A stretch of DNA of 64,000 nt from Eubacteriales bacterium (GCA_030536575.1 JAUNPS010000009.1:1-64000), one strand, 5' to 3'. Shown: positions 1 to 10,041, numbered from the stretch's first letter. Notes: generated from the letters alone by a model not told the origin. Program-made: numbers and translations.

Positions 1-51
1 TTAACATGGAAATGCTAATTTGAAACAGGCTTCTAATTTGCGTGGATTATA

Positions 52-1731
52 CTAGCCGATCAGAACCGTTTTCCCTTCAAACGCGAAGCCGTAGTGCCGA
101 ATCCGCTCCTTCGGAATCCCTCTGGCGAGCAGTTCCGTATCATAGCCTTTCTCCTCGATCTGCTTCAACGCATTTTGAACCGTTTCCTCCAAATTCTTCT
201 CTTTCTTAGGCCGCCGCACCTTAAACTCCAGCACATAAGCCGTCTGTCCGGCCTGCAGGGGTTCCATTACCACATCATACCTTCCAAGTCCGCTCTCCCG
301 GTTCGAAGTAATCCGATATTGCCCCGAAAGGTCTACCATCAGCCCAAGGACAAAGCCATGGTAAAACCGTTCTGGCTCCGCGAATTCGGAGGATTGCTTC
401 CCAGTATCAAAACTGCTGAACGCCTGCAATGCGATTTGATTCATAAACTGGTTCATATAGTCCACGTCGTCACTTAGGAGCGCCTTTACAAAATCATTGT
501 AGCGCACCGGCGCATTCTTAAACCACTCCTGAATCATCCGCCGGAACATCTTCGTAACCTCAAAATTCGTCAGCGCCAGGTGGTAAACGCTGTCCGTTCC
601 CTCTTCCGGCTCCCGCACGACTCTCAAATAACCGGCAACCAGCAGAAGGCTCCAGATCGCGGTACGGTTATTGTCCAATTGACTGAACACAATCTCCTCA
701 TCAATGTCCGATTCAATCTCCTTTCCCTCCAGAAGATCCTCCATCGCAATTTTAATCTCCGGCGTTCCTTCTTTAATCAGCTTTCCGACCAATGAATTGG
801 AACTCGTATTCGCCCAATAGCTGTCCAGCCGTCCGGAATCCAGGTATTTTGTGATCGACCAGGGATTATAAATCCCATCCGTTTTTCCGAACCGGAAACC
901 GTCGTACCAGATCCGCACCCGCTCCATTTGATCGGCAAGACCGAATTCCTGCAATGCATCCGCCACTTCTTTTTCCGTGAATCCGAAAGCTGTCTCATAT
1001 TTCCTGGAGGTTGTCGTCACGATTTCCAAATTATTCAGATCCGAAAAAATAGACTCCTTGCTGACTCTCGTAATTCCTGTCAGCATTGCCCTTTCCAGAT
1101 AGGGATTTGTCTTAAATGTTGAGTTAAACAAACCCCGCATAAATACAGTCAGTTCTTCCCAATACCCATTGATATAGGCTTCCTGCAGGGGCGTATCATA
1201 TTCATCCAGAAAAATCAGAACTTTTTCTCCATAATACTTCTGCAAATAACCGGCCAGATAATGGATCGCCACCGATGCCGCTGCGTCATCCATTTCCTCA
1301 TTTACAGAATCAAAATAAGCACAGTCCTTTTCATTTAATTTCCCGCTTGTCCGAATATAGTCAAAATGGCTGTATAATTTCACCAGTTTTTGAATAAGCT
1401 CTCTGTGCGCCGTAGGATAGGTATTCCCCTTCACATCCGCAAAGCTCAAGAAAATAACCGGATATCTGCCCTGAAGCGCACGGTACGGTGCTTCCTTCCA
1501 GATGGAAAGGCCTTCAAACAACTCGCCGCGCCCTGCATATTGATTTGAGAAAAAGCTCTCCATCATACTCATGTTCAGCGTTTTTCCAAACCGGCGCGGA
1601 CGCGTGATCAAGGTAACGACATCTTTCCGCTCCCACCATTCTTTGATCAGAAATGTTTTGTCCACATAAAAACACTGATTTTCTCTCAGAGACTTGAAAT
1701 CCTGATTTCCAATCGAAATTGTCGGCCGCAC
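52..1731 (-). CDS. AAA-ATPase-like protein with C-terminal PD-(D/E)XK nuclease domain
   Basis: A 559-residue protein of the family that joins an AAA-ATPase-like domain to a PD-(D/E)XK nuclease-like domain, common and often multicopy in gut Firmicutes and Bacteroidetes; its role is not established. A Walker A-like motif (RPRRFGKT) lies near residue 45 and a Walker B (IFLDEYDTP) near residue 175. The C-terminus carries the nuclease-type pattern D...(V)LEFK near residues 485-505, so the catalytic acidic and lysine residues look intact. The start is a GTG preceded by GGGAGGGTGA. It stands alone with no partner gene. A mobile or defence role is possible but nothing nearby supports it. Confidence 0.85.
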   Translation of the reverse strand: MRPTISIGNQDFKSLRENQCFYVDKTFLIKEWWERKDVVTLITRPRRFGKTLNMSMMESFFSNQYAGRGELFEGLSIWKEAPYRALQGRYPVIFLSFADVKGNTYPTAHRELIQKLVKLYSHFDYIRTSGKLNEKDCAYFDSVNEEMDDAAASVAIHYLAGYLQKYYGEKVLIFLDEYDTPLQEAYINGYWEELTVFMRGLFNSTFKTNPYLERAMLTGITRVSKESIFSDLNNLEIVTTTSRKYETAFGFTEKEVADALQEFGLADQMERVRIWYDGFRFGKTDGIYNPWSITKYLDSGRLDSYWANTSSNSLVGKLIKEGTPEIKIAMEDLLEGKEIESDIDEEIVFSQLDNNRTAIWSLLLVAGYLRVVREPEEGTDSVYHLALTNFEVTKMFRRMIQEWFKNAPVRYNDFVKALLSDDVDYMNQFMNQIALQAFSSFDTGKQSSEFAEPERFYHGFVLGLMVDLSGQYRITSNRESGLGRYDVVMEPLQAGQTAYVLEFKVRRPKKEKNLEETVQNALKQIEEKGYDTELLARGIPKERIRHYGFAFEGKTVLIG

Positions 1732-1819
1732 GAAATCACCCTCCCATTCCAGTTCTATATGGCTATTATACCAGACATTTTCTGAAAATTATACTGTTTT
1801 TCAAAGCCGCTCTCTACCC

Positions 1820-4800
1820 TCAAACTACCTTTAGCGTCACAATCTCAAACGGCTTAACCTCCACCTCGCACACATATCCATCCTTCGCCAGCATCCGCTC
1901 CTCCTTCTCCATCAGATCACAAACCCAAACCTCCCGGAACTTCTCTCCAAACCGCACCTCCGTCCGCGTCCTCCGGTTCCAGCACTCATAAATCCGCAAA
2001 ATCTCCGCCTTCCCATCCTCCGCGCGCTTCAGCACCTCCGCTACAACATTTTCCTCCGCAATCCAAACCTCTCCATACGCCCCCGGCATCTTTCCCGGAA
2101 GCCCCTCTTTTATCCGCGCCCGCAGCGGATTATTCAGCGCATAAGCCTCCCGCACCGTCCCGGCCTCCTGCCAGCTCCCCTCATGGGGCATCAACGCATA
2201 GACAAATTCATGGAACCCTTTGTCCGCTTTCGGATTCGGCTCGCACCCCGATTTCAGCAGCGTCAGCCCCACTTCATTCTCTTCAATGCTGACTCCGTAT
2301 TTACAATCGCTGAAAAAGCTGACCCCGTAACCATATTCAGAAATATCCAGCCACTTCTGGAAGCACACCTCAAACCGCGCCTGTTCCCAGGACGTATTTT
2401 TCGTGGTGCTCCGCTTCACATTTCCATACTGGATTTCATAGGTCGCTTCCCTGGTATTCAAATCCAGCGGGAACAGGGCCTTCAGCAAAATCTGCTCTTC
2501 CTTCCAATCAATCTGCGCCCGGATATCAATCCTCGGCGAATCCCGGTAAAACGAAAACGTCTCCGTAACCGTCGAACGAAGATATTCCCAGGAAAGCTCC
2601 AGCGTCATCCGAAGCGGCCCTTCCTCCTTCACCTGCCTGGAAACCAGCTTCTCCACCGGCCACTGTTTTTCCTTATAATACTCAAAAATGTTCCAGTTAT
2701 CGTAACTGTGCGGCTTATCCTCATAGGTCATCAGGACGTTGGCGCATTTCCCGCTCTGCAAAAGCTCCCTACCCGCACGGCTGTCATAGAACGACACGAT
2801 CTGCCCCGCCTGATTCCACCGAATCTGATAAAAAGGCGTCACCGTTTCCTCTTCCGTACAGAAAAAATCGTCCGCCGTCACAAGCGGCATCTTTGCCTCC
2901 GTCGGTGCAAACGTCTTCCATCCTTTTGCCGGGACATTGCCCGCACGGAAAAGAAACTTTCCATTCTCCAAATGCTGCACCGGGCAGCGCTCGCCCGCGC
3001 ATTCCACGGCATTTATCCACCGAAACACCCCGTCCACATCCGAAATTTCCACAATTCCATCCAGATTCATCCCATTTGGGTTGAAAACAACGAGTTCGCC
3101 TGCCTCAGCCTCCGTCTGCTCCGTCAGTTTTTCAATCGCCTGCATCTCGATCTGTCCGGTAATTTCCTGCAACCTCTGATACTCCCGCCTGGAATCCTCG
3201 TAAACCTCCGCAATCGAAGATCCCGGAAGAATGTCATGGAACTGATTCCGCATCAGGATTTCCCATCCCTCCGCCAGAAGCTCCGCCGGATACGGCAGCC
3301 CCGCGTATTTTTCCGCCATCACAGACCAGTTCTCCGCATTCAGGAGCGCGAATTCTCCCTTCCGGTTGGCGCGCTTATTTTCCGCCATAGACGTATACGT
3401 GCCGCGATGGTATTCGAGATACAGTTCGCCTGACCACACCGGAAAGTTCTTCTGCCTGGCCGTCTGATGGAGCCGGTCAAAAAACGCTCCCGCAGGTTCC
3501 AGTTTCACGGCCGGACAGTCAAAATGCCCGTCCTGAAGCCGCCTCGCCGTCTCCAGCATCTCTTCCGTCGGGCCGCCGCCCCCGTCCCCATAACCATAAG
3601 AAATCAGGACATTGTCGTTCAGGCCTTTCTGCTGGTAGCGCTGCCACGCGCCCTTCACCTGAGACGGATGCGTATCGCCGTTATAATTTGTCGTAAAAGC
3701 CGTGGTAAACTCCCGATTAGTCGCCATCGTCCCATAATCTCTGGTCGTGATAAAATGTGTCAGAATCCGGGTACCGTCGATTTCCTCCCACCAGAAGGTA
3801 TCGAATGGAATTTTATTCGTCTCATTCCAGCTGATTTTCGTCGTCATAAAGCTGGTGATCCCGCATTTTTCCATAATCTGGGGCAATGCAGCCGAATACC
3901 CGAACACATCCGGCAGCCATAAAATCTTGCTTTCCTTCCCGAACTCTTCCTGGAAAAATTTCTTGCCGTACAGGCATTGGCGCACCAGCGATTCGCCGCT
4001 GGTCAGGTTACAATCCGCTTCCAGGAACATCGCGCCTTCCGGCTCCCAACGGCCCTCTTTCACTTTTTCCCGGATGCGCCCGTAAAGCTCCGGCTGGTTT
4101 TTCTTCACATACTTGTAAAGCTGCGGCTGGCTGGACATAAAATGGTACTCCGGGTAACGCTCCATCAGGTTCAGCACCGTGGCAAAGCTCCTCGCGGCTT
4201 TCTCCTGCGTCACCTGAAGCGTCCAGCGCCACGCCACGTCGATATGCGTATGCCCAATGCAGGACGCGGTAATTTTCGAAACGGAAAGCCTGCTCACCGT
4301 TTCCGAAAGTCTTTCCTCCGCTCTCTCAATGCTTTCCAGCAATTCCGGACTTCTTCCCCTGCGCAAATCCAGCAGATTCACCGCATCGTTCAGGATGTGC
4401 AGAAGTTCCTCGTACTCCCGGCTGTCCTTCTCCAGAAGGGCCAGGCATTGCCACGGCACTTTCAGGTCATAATAGAGCTTCCGAATCACCGGATCCACGG
4501 CCCGCAGAGTGCTTTTCCACTCCCGGATCGTCCCGGTCTCGCCTGTATAGACAGACAGAAAAACAGAAAACACTTCGTCGCCCTTCGCGCATCCCGTCAG
4601 CCTTAACTTCCGGTGGTTTACATCCATGCCCTGTGCGAGCTTTCCATTCAAGTACGCAGCGATCTGCGGATTCGTCGCATCCCACTCGCCCTCTCTTCCG
4701 GTCGAAAGAAAAAGCTCCACTGGCATCCCGGCCATTTCCTCCGGCACGGCCACGTCCGCCGCCATCCCAAACCAGGCGCAGGGTTCGCCGCCCAGACGGT

Positions 4801-5158
4801 TCACCGCCGCCGCGTCAAAACACGCCGCACCGCCAGCCGCATTGCCGCAGACCGCATCAGGCTTTTCTCTGCCCGGCACCCAGGCATCCGGCCCGGTCGC
4901 ACCCGCCTTTTCCTCGACCGGCACACAGGCCCCGGCCGCATCTGACTTTTCCCTGCCCGGCATTCCGGTATTCTCCTCGTCCGGTTTCGGCCCTTCCCAG
5001 CCCGGTCGGGCGTTCCCCATCCATGCCTCCGGAACCTCATCCGTAACCGGAAAATGCCCCCGCATCCCCCGCCACGTCTCAACCTCCCGCTCCACCGGAT
5101 AACTCAACCTCTCCAACTGTCTCAGAATCTCTCCGATCCGCTCCTGTAAAAAATTCAT
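1820..5158 (-). CDS. GH38 alpha-mannosidase
   Basis: A 1112-residue glycoside hydrolase family 38 enzyme, expected to release alpha-linked mannose from glycans. No signal peptide is seen, so it should act on imported oligosaccharides in the cytoplasm. The zinc-site motif GHTHIDVAW lies near residue 300 and the nucleophile aspartate sits in PDVFGYS near residue 418. The C-terminal half is the usual beta-rich region. The ATG used here has AAAGGAGAAG just upstream; the frame runs seven codons further to a TTG. Residues about 50-120 form an Ala/Gly/Pro/Glu-rich insertion with two near-copies of PGREK(S/P)DA, which is odd for this family. It is the last gene of sugar locus 1, separated from GH78 by a tandem-repeat spacer. 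Confidence 0.92.
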   Translation of the reverse strand: MNFLQERIGEILRQLERLSYPVEREVETWRGMRGHFPVTDEVPEAWMGNARPGWEGPKPDEENTGMPGREKSDAAGACVPVEEKAGATGPDAWVPGREKPDAVCGNAAGGAACFDAAAVNRLGGEPCAWFGMAADVAVPEEMAGMPVELFLSTGREGEWDATNPQIAAYLNGKLAQGMDVNHRKLRLTGCAKGDEVFSVFLSVYTGETGTIREWKSTLRAVDPVIRKLYYDLKVPWQCLALLEKDSREYEELLHILNDAVNLLDLRRGRSPELLESIERAEERLSETVSRLSVSKITASCIGHTHIDVAWRWTLQVTQEKAARSFATVLNLMERYPEYHFMSSQPQLYKYVKKNQPELYGRIREKVKEGRWEPEGAMFLEADCNLTSGESLVRQCLYGKKFFQEEFGKESKILWLPDVFGYSAALPQIMEKCGITSFMTTKISWNETNKIPFDTFWWEEIDGTRILTHFITTRDYGTMATNREFTTAFTTNYNGDTHPSQVKGAWQRYQQKGLNDNVLISYGYGDGGGGPTEEMLETARRLQDGHFDCPAVKLEPAGAFFDRLHQTARQKNFPVWSGELYLEYHRGTYTSMAENKRANRKGEFALLNAENWSVMAEKYAGLPYPAELLAEGWEILMRNQFHDILPGSSIAEVYEDSRREYQRLQEITGQIEMQAIEKLTEQTEAEAGELVVFNPNGMNLDGIVEISDVDGVFRWINAVECAGERCPVQHLENGKFLFRAGNVPAKGWKTFAPTEAKMPLVTADDFFCTEEETVTPFYQIRWNQAGQIVSFYDSRAGRELLQSGKCANVLMTYEDKPHSYDNWNIFEYYKEKQWPVEKLVSRQVKEEGPLRMTLELSWEYLRSTVTETFSFYRDSPRIDIRAQIDWKEEQILLKALFPLDLNTREATYEIQYGNVKRSTTKNTSWEQARFEVCFQKWLDISEYGYGVSFFSDCKYGVSIEENEVGLTLLKSGCEPNPKADKGFHEFVYALMPHEGSWQEAGTVREAYALNNPLRARIKEGLPGKMPGAYGEVWIAEENVVAEVLKRAEDGKAEILRIYECWNRRTRTEVRFGEKFREVWVCDLMEKEERMLAKDGYVCEVEVKPFEIVTLKVV

Positions 5159-5205
5159 CTGCTTCTCCTTTCCGCGCAAAACCGCGCATGGCCGCCATGT
5201 CCCGG

Positions 5206-5314
5206 CAGTCGTCTCTCTATATCTACCACATCGCCGCCAGGCCAGTCGTCTCTCTATTCTGCCACATCGCCGCCAGGCCAGCCCTCTCTCTATCCTGCCA
5301 TATCGCCGCCAGAC
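5206..5314. repeat. Three tandem copies of a 36-37 bp unit
   Basis: Three adjacent near-identical units begin at about 5206, 5243 and 5279. Each starts CAG(T/C)C(G/C)TCTCTCTAT and ends CGCCGCCAG(G/A)C. They fill the 163 bp gap between GH78 and GH38 on the minus-strand transcript. No coding function is apparent. Confidence 0.8.
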
Positions 5315-5321
5315 CCCTCCA

Positions 5322-8153
5322 TCATCCCAGCCTCACAATCTCAACCTTCCACCCCTCCATCTCCCTCAGTTCCACCTGAATCTCCTCCGGCACCCACATC
5401 CGATACCACTTCTCCTCCCTCTCCCAACACACCCGCACAACCCCAAACGGCGTCGGCACCGCCCCGCGGCACCACGCCCCGGCCCACCTCGGCACCTCCG
5501 CCACAATCTTCCTCCATCCCTTCTCCGCCCTTCGAACCCCCATCACCTGCTCCAGACAGAAAATCGCCGGAGCCGCCGACCACGAATGACAATAACTCCG
5601 CGTCCGGCTGTTCTCATAAAACCCCGGAAACACCTCCCAGCACGTCGTCGAATCAAAATGCAGCATCTCGCCCCAACGCTCCCGGATATCCCGAAGCACC
5701 TCTCCCGCCCGTCCAAGCCGCAGCAGGCACTCATGCAGATAATACAGCATAAACGGCGAACCCACCTTCGCAAACTCCTCCGGCGTCTTCACCAGATACC
5801 CCTCCGTAATCCTCCGCTTCTCCTCATCTAAAATCCCCTCATACAAATACAAGAACACATGCGTCTGAATACTGGCCGTCTTCGCCTTCCCCGCCTCCGG
5901 CGACCACCCATCCAGATACCATTTCCGTTCCGAATCCCACATCTTCCGGTCAATGTACTCCAAGAGCCGCCTGCGCACTTTCTCAAAATGCCCGGCATCC
6001 TCCCCACACCCACATTTCTCCGCAAACTCCGCCCCCAGATGATAACACCACGCCAAAATCGCCTGCTGCCCGGTCACCACCCCATAATTCTGAATATCCA
6101 GCGCCGCCCAGTCCATCATATTCCACGCCGAAATCAAAAACCCGCCGTCCTCCTGAATAAATCCCTCATAATACCCCAGCGTCTCCCTGACCGCCGGATA
6201 CAATTCCTTCACAATCTCCTCATCCCCGGTCAGCTCCACATACTGCGCGATCGAAATCACCCAATTCATCATCCACATCGGAATACTGGTATTCCAATCC
6301 GTCGGCGTCAGCGCATTCAGCAGTTTCGTATTCTCCCCCGCCGTCACCGCCAGCCTCAGATTATGACGAATCAGCTCATAATCCCCATAAACATAGGCGT
6401 TAATCAGCGCAGTAAGCTGCGCATCCCCGATCCAGAACGCCTGCTCATACGTCGGGCAATCCGTAAAACTGTCCTCCATACACAGTTCATGGGTGTGCAC
6501 ACACATCTCCCAAATCCGGTTCAGCAGAAAATCATCACAGGCAAATTCTCCCTTCTTCGAAACCGCATACGTGCTGTGGCGCAGATGGAAATCCCGAATC
6601 CGCAGCGCCCCTCCCCTTACCGTAATCATAGCATATCTTGCGCCCATGCGCACCATGCATCGGTAAGTTTGCCACCCATTTCGGCAAATGTAGCGGAACC
6701 CGTTATTCAGTCCAATGGTATAATCGATTTCTCCGCCGTACCGGTTTTCGAAACAGTAAACATCCACAACCGTTCCTTCCTCCGCCTCCAGCAAAAACTC
6801 AAAACTCCCCACATAAAGATCCCCAAAGTCCACCAGAACTCTCCGGTAATCTCCCACTTTCGGAACCCGGATCACGGTATCCTGGTCATTCGCCCAAAGT
6901 ATCCCCAGCATTTCATCCGTAACCGCTTCTTCCCGCACCACCCGCTCAGTACGCGCCAGCGACAGCAGGTAAGCATCCTCGAAAACATCCCTCGGCTCCA
7001 CCCACCGGAACGGGATTCCCAGCTCCTTTGCACATTTTTCCAGCTCCCGTACATTGCATACATTGAACAAAACCCGGTGTTCTTCCGTCTCCTGCTCCAT
7101 CCGGTTAAACTCCTCCAAGCCTCCGTAGACCTTCCCAAATCCGTCGATCACCGGAACAATCCGCTGCGTGGGCCCCACCGTAAAAAAGCGCTCCCCGCCC
7201 TCTCTGCTGAGCACCCGCAAAGGCTCCGGAAAATCCAGCTCCAGATGGCAGTACAGATCATCATATTTCCCGGAAATCTGCATAAGGAAAACATGTTCCC
7301 CCTTCTCCACCTCCACCGGGATACACCGGTTCTCATTCGACACCGGATACGCTTTCCCATCAATCCGAAAATCCCCGATAATCCCGTTCCACGTCCGGTT
7401 CGGAAACCCAATCGTCCCTTCCATCCGCCCTGGACTCTCAAATACAAAGCCCAGCAGTCCGGAAAAAATCGTCTCATCCGCATCCAAACGCGCCCCGAAA
7501 AACGCTCGCCTGGTATTCACCGTAATCTGCTGGCACCCCTTTTTCACCTGCTGCACCGCCGCAACATGTTCCGGATACTGGTTTTTCCACGTAAACGGCC
7601 GAATATCACGCGCTGCAAGCGGCCCCCAAACATCCGGAATCTCCTGCGCAAAGGGCCATGTTTCCACCGTCTCCGGCTTCTCCATCCACATCCCGTCAAA
7701 CTTCCGCGCATCATAATAATCCGTAAACCCCAGATTCACATTCCGCTTTGGCATAAACGATAAATGTCCCGCATCCAATACGGCCCGCACCCGCGCATCC
7801 GACGCCGCCAGCACCTCCCCGCCCTGGCATATTTCAAAAATCAAACCGCCCGGCGCATGCACGGACTGATACGTTGACCAGCCATAACTCCACACCCGCA
7901 CCGCCAGAAAATTTTTCCCCTCCCGCACTTTTCCATCCAGCGCATACGTATCCAAAAACCACTGGGTTCTTCCGGCCCGCTGGGGTCCCCGTCCAATCTC
8001 TTCCCCATTGATGTATACAATATACCTTGTAGACGCACTGATCCTCAGCACCATTTCTTCCCCTGTCCCTTTCGGCACAAAAAGGGCGCCGAAGCACCCT
8101 CTCTGATTTTCCCACTCTTCTGTCTGCGCCAGCCAAATCCATTTACCTTTCAT
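5322..8153 (-). CDS. GH78-type alpha-L-rhamnosidase
   Basis: A 943-residue protein resembling family 78 alpha-L-rhamnosidases: N-terminal beta-sandwich regions followed by an (alpha/alpha)6 barrel. The landmark is DCPTYEQAFWIGDAQ near residue 565, the counterpart of the usual CP-RDERLGW-GDAQ motif. Here the RDER part is replaced by TYEQ, so activity on rhamnose should not be assumed. No signal peptide, so a cytoplasmic enzyme is likely. The start (ATG at 8153 with AAAGGAGG upstream) overlaps the stop of the URO-D-like gene by 11 bp, which indicates translational coupling. It belongs to sugar locus 1 between the URO-D-like gene and GH38. Confidence 0.85.
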   Translation of the reverse strand: MKGKWIWLAQTEEWENQRGCFGALFVPKGTGEEMVLRISASTRYIVYINGEEIGRGPQRAGRTQWFLDTYALDGKVREGKNFLAVRVWSYGWSTYQSVHAPGGLIFEICQGGEVLAASDARVRAVLDAGHLSFMPKRNVNLGFTDYYDARKFDGMWMEKPETVETWPFAQEIPDVWGPLAARDIRPFTWKNQYPEHVAAVQQVKKGCQQITVNTRRAFFGARLDADETIFSGLLGFVFESPGRMEGTIGFPNRTWNGIIGDFRIDGKAYPVSNENRCIPVEVEKGEHVFLMQISGKYDDLYCHLELDFPEPLRVLSREGGERFFTVGPTQRIVPVIDGFGKVYGGLEEFNRMEQETEEHRVLFNVCNVRELEKCAKELGIPFRWVEPRDVFEDAYLLSLARTERVVREEAVTDEMLGILWANDQDTVIRVPKVGDYRRVLVDFGDLYVGSFEFLLEAEEGTVVDVYCFENRYGGEIDYTIGLNNGFRYICRNGWQTYRCMVRMGARYAMITVRGGALRIRDFHLRHSTYAVSKKGEFACDDFLLNRIWEMCVHTHELCMEDSFTDCPTYEQAFWIGDAQLTALINAYVYGDYELIRHNLRLAVTAGENTKLLNALTPTDWNTSIPMWMMNWVISIAQYVELTGDEEIVKELYPAVRETLGYYEGFIQEDGGFLISAWNMMDWAALDIQNYGVVTGQQAILAWCYHLGAEFAEKCGCGEDAGHFEKVRRRLLEYIDRKMWDSERKWYLDGWSPEAGKAKTASIQTHVFLYLYEGILDEEKRRITEGYLVKTPEEFAKVGSPFMLYYLHECLLRLGRAGEVLRDIRERWGEMLHFDSTTCWEVFPGFYENSRTRSYCHSWSAAPAIFCLEQVMGVRRAEKGWRKIVAEVPRWAGAWCRGAVPTPFGVVRVCWEREEKWYRMWVPEEIQVELREMEGWKVEIVRLG

Positions 8154-9165
8154 ACGTACCTCCTTTACATGCCTGCCGCCCATATTCCCGCAGCAGGGAT
8201 AAATAATACCGGTAATCCTCCATCGTCGTTCCCGGCGGCGTCTGATGATCCATGCCGATCAGATATTTTCCGCTTCGGATCACCGGAAGCAGACGCTCCA
8301 CCTCCTGCCGGATCGCCTCTTTCCCCCGGAACATGCACGTCTTATCAAACCCTCCGATCATCAGCAGATCCGGGTAATTTTTCCGCAGCTCGTTCACATC
8401 CACGCCGGACTGCCGCTCCAGCGGAAGCACCCCGTCCACGCCCGCTCCCAGGAACCACGGAACCGCCTTATCCACCTTCCCGTCCGTGTCCACGAAAACC
8501 TTTGTCCCGTATTTCTTGATTTCCGGAATCACCCGTTCATAATAAGGCTTTAAAAATTCATTGAACATTTCTTCGGACAGCATTGGGCCCATATTGTAGC
8601 TCAGGTCTTCCGCAATGGTCATAAAATCCGCGCGCATATAGCGGCCAAATTCTCGAATCACCTTCACATGCCACTCCGCAAGATCCTCGCACATCCGATG
8701 ATACAGTTCCGGGTAATCATAAAACGCATACAAATGCGCTTCCGGCCCGAAAAGCTCCCGCGGGAACCAGAAATACCCATTGATCGTATACCAGACAATC
8801 GTTTCCCCTTTTTCATACAGCGGAAGCGTCTCCTCAATCTGCTCCCGCATCCGCCCGACCGCATCCTCCGGTAGAAAATACTTCCGAAGCCTGTCATAAT
8901 CCGCCTCATCCCGCACAATTCCGGCCCCGCTGTACTTACTGTCCGGCTGCGGGCAATCCTCCCGGTAATGCGGAAACCAGAACTGCGTATTCTTATCCAG
9001 CCCAAAATACTCATAAATCTCGTGATTCTTCATGCCCTTTGGCATCCCCGCCGCTTCCCACTCCCGCAGCGTCTCATCCCACCACAGCGCCCACTCAATC
9101 ACCGGGCTTTCATCCAGCGTGGGATCGCCGTCCATCAGTTTGTGAAATCGTTCTCGTACTGTCAT
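8143..9165 (-). CDS. URO-D superfamily protein (uroporphyrinogen decarboxylase-like)
   Basis: A 340-residue protein with the URO-D TIM-barrel layout: an ending of the type GKYLIGMDHQTPPGTT and an internal KVFVDTDGKVDKAV stretch where the family places HTCG-type metal or cofactor residues. The superfamily holds HemE and corrinoid-linked methyltransferases such as MtaA/MtbA/CmuA. The sugar-operon setting argues against heme synthesis. ATG start with GGAGGAG nearby. It lies between the inner permease (10 bp away) and GH78 (overlapping). Substrate is unknown; demethylation of methylated sugars or glycosides is a guess. Confidence 0.8.
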   Translation of the reverse strand: MTVRERFHKLMDGDPTLDESPVIEWALWWDETLREWEAAGMPKGMKNHEIYEYFGLDKNTQFWFPHYREDCPQPDSKYSGAGIVRDEADYDRLRKYFLPEDAVGRMREQIEETLPLYEKGETIVWYTINGYFWFPRELFGPEAHLYAFYDYPELYHRMCEDLAEWHVKVIREFGRYMRADFMTIAEDLSYNMGPMLSEEMFNEFLKPYYERVIPEIKKYGTKVFVDTDGKVDKAVPWFLGAGVDGVLPLERQSGVDVNELRKNYPDLLMIGGFDKTCMFRGKEAIRQEVERLLPVIRSGKYLIGMDHQTPPGTTMEDYRYYLSLLREYGRQACKGGTYER

Positions 9166-9174
9166 AAGCTCCTC

Positions 9175-10032
9175 CTATCCCTTCACAGCGCCTCCGGTAA
9201 GCCCGGCCACGATCTGCTCGGAAAACAAAAAATAAATGATGACCACCGGAATCAGCGCGATGGTCGCCGCTGCAAAAATCTTGTTCCAGTTTGCAAGAAA
9301 GTTCGCCGAATAGTTATAGACCGCCAGCGTCAGCGTCCGCACGCTGGTCTTGGTCAGGAAAACCAGCGGCAGAAAAAAGTCGTTCCAAAGCTGGACAAAG
9401 TTCAGAAGCCCTACGGTAAAAATCACCGGCTTTGAAATCGGCACCACCATCTTCGTATAAATCTGAAACTCCGAAGCCCCGTCGATCCTGGCCGACTCGA
9501 TCACCGAAGTCGGAAGCTCCCGGAAAAACCTGGAAAACGTAAATACCGGGAAGGACAGGTTCGCCGTATAAATCAGCACCAGGCCGAACAGATTGTTATT
9601 CAGATGCGCCTTTGTCAGCATGATAAACAGCGGCAAAATTCCAAGCTGAATCGGGAACATCAGGCCGACCAGGAAATAATTCTGCAAAAACCCTCTCCCT
9701 TTAAACTCATACTGCGCAAGCCCGTAAGCCGCCATCGAAGCTACCACTTCCAGGCAGATCAGGGACACACCCACCAGAACCACGCTGTTTAAAAAATACC
9801 GGAAAAAATGTTCCTCCCCCAGCACAATCGCATAATTTTCCAGCGTGAAACTCTCCGGCCATCCGATCGTATTGTTAATCAAATCCGATTTCGTTTTAAA
9901 AGACGATAAAATCGTATTCCCAATGAGAAAGATGGAGAGCGAGGAATAGGCAATTAGGAGAACCGAAATCAGGTTTTTCACGAAGCGCGTGCTTTTTGCC
10001 TCGATTTTTCTGTTTTTCCTGCGTTTTTTCAT
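9175..10032 (-). CDS. Sugar ABC transporter permease (MalG/UgpE type)
   Basis: A 285-residue integral membrane protein with about six transmembrane segments, a member of the carbohydrate uptake ABC permeases (CUT1). The EAA loop that contacts the ATPase reads ESARIDGASEFQIY...P. ATG at 10032 is chosen over the in-frame GTG just before it because GAGGTGAT sits at good distance. It forms the membrane channel with the preceding permease. No ATPase gene is in the locus, so a shared MsmX-like ATPase elsewhere is expected. Confidence 0.93.
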   Translation of the reverse strand: MKKRRKNRKIEAKSTRFVKNLISVLLIAYSSLSIFLIGNTILSSFKTKSDLINNTIGWPESFTLENYAIVLGEEHFFRYFLNSVVLVGVSLICLEVVASMAAYGLAQYEFKGRGFLQNYFLVGLMFPIQLGILPLFIMLTKAHLNNNLFGLVLIYTANLSFPVFTFSRFFRELPTSVIESARIDGASEFQIYTKMVVPISKPVIFTVGLLNFVQLWNDFFLPLVFLTKTSVRTLTLAVYNYSANFLANWNKIFAAATIALIPVVIIYFLFSEQIVAGLTGGAVKG

Positions 10033-10041
10033 CACATCACC

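Noticed and set aside
2183-3433. Long plus-strand open frame opposite the GH38 gene
   Set aside because: Arg/Pro/His-rich translation with no start signal; it is the complement of a well-supported enzyme.
5206-5314. CRISPR array
   Set aside because: The units are contiguous near-identical copies without distinct spacers, and no cas gene is in the window.
5188-5379. Small plus-strand frame with repeated HIAARP
   Set aside because: The peptide repeat simply reflects the 36-37 bp tandem DNA repeat; no supporting start site.
5859-7763. 634-codon plus-strand open frame opposite GH78
   Set aside because: Low-complexity Arg/Pro/His/Ile translation, no ribosome binding site, explained by codon bias of the real gene.
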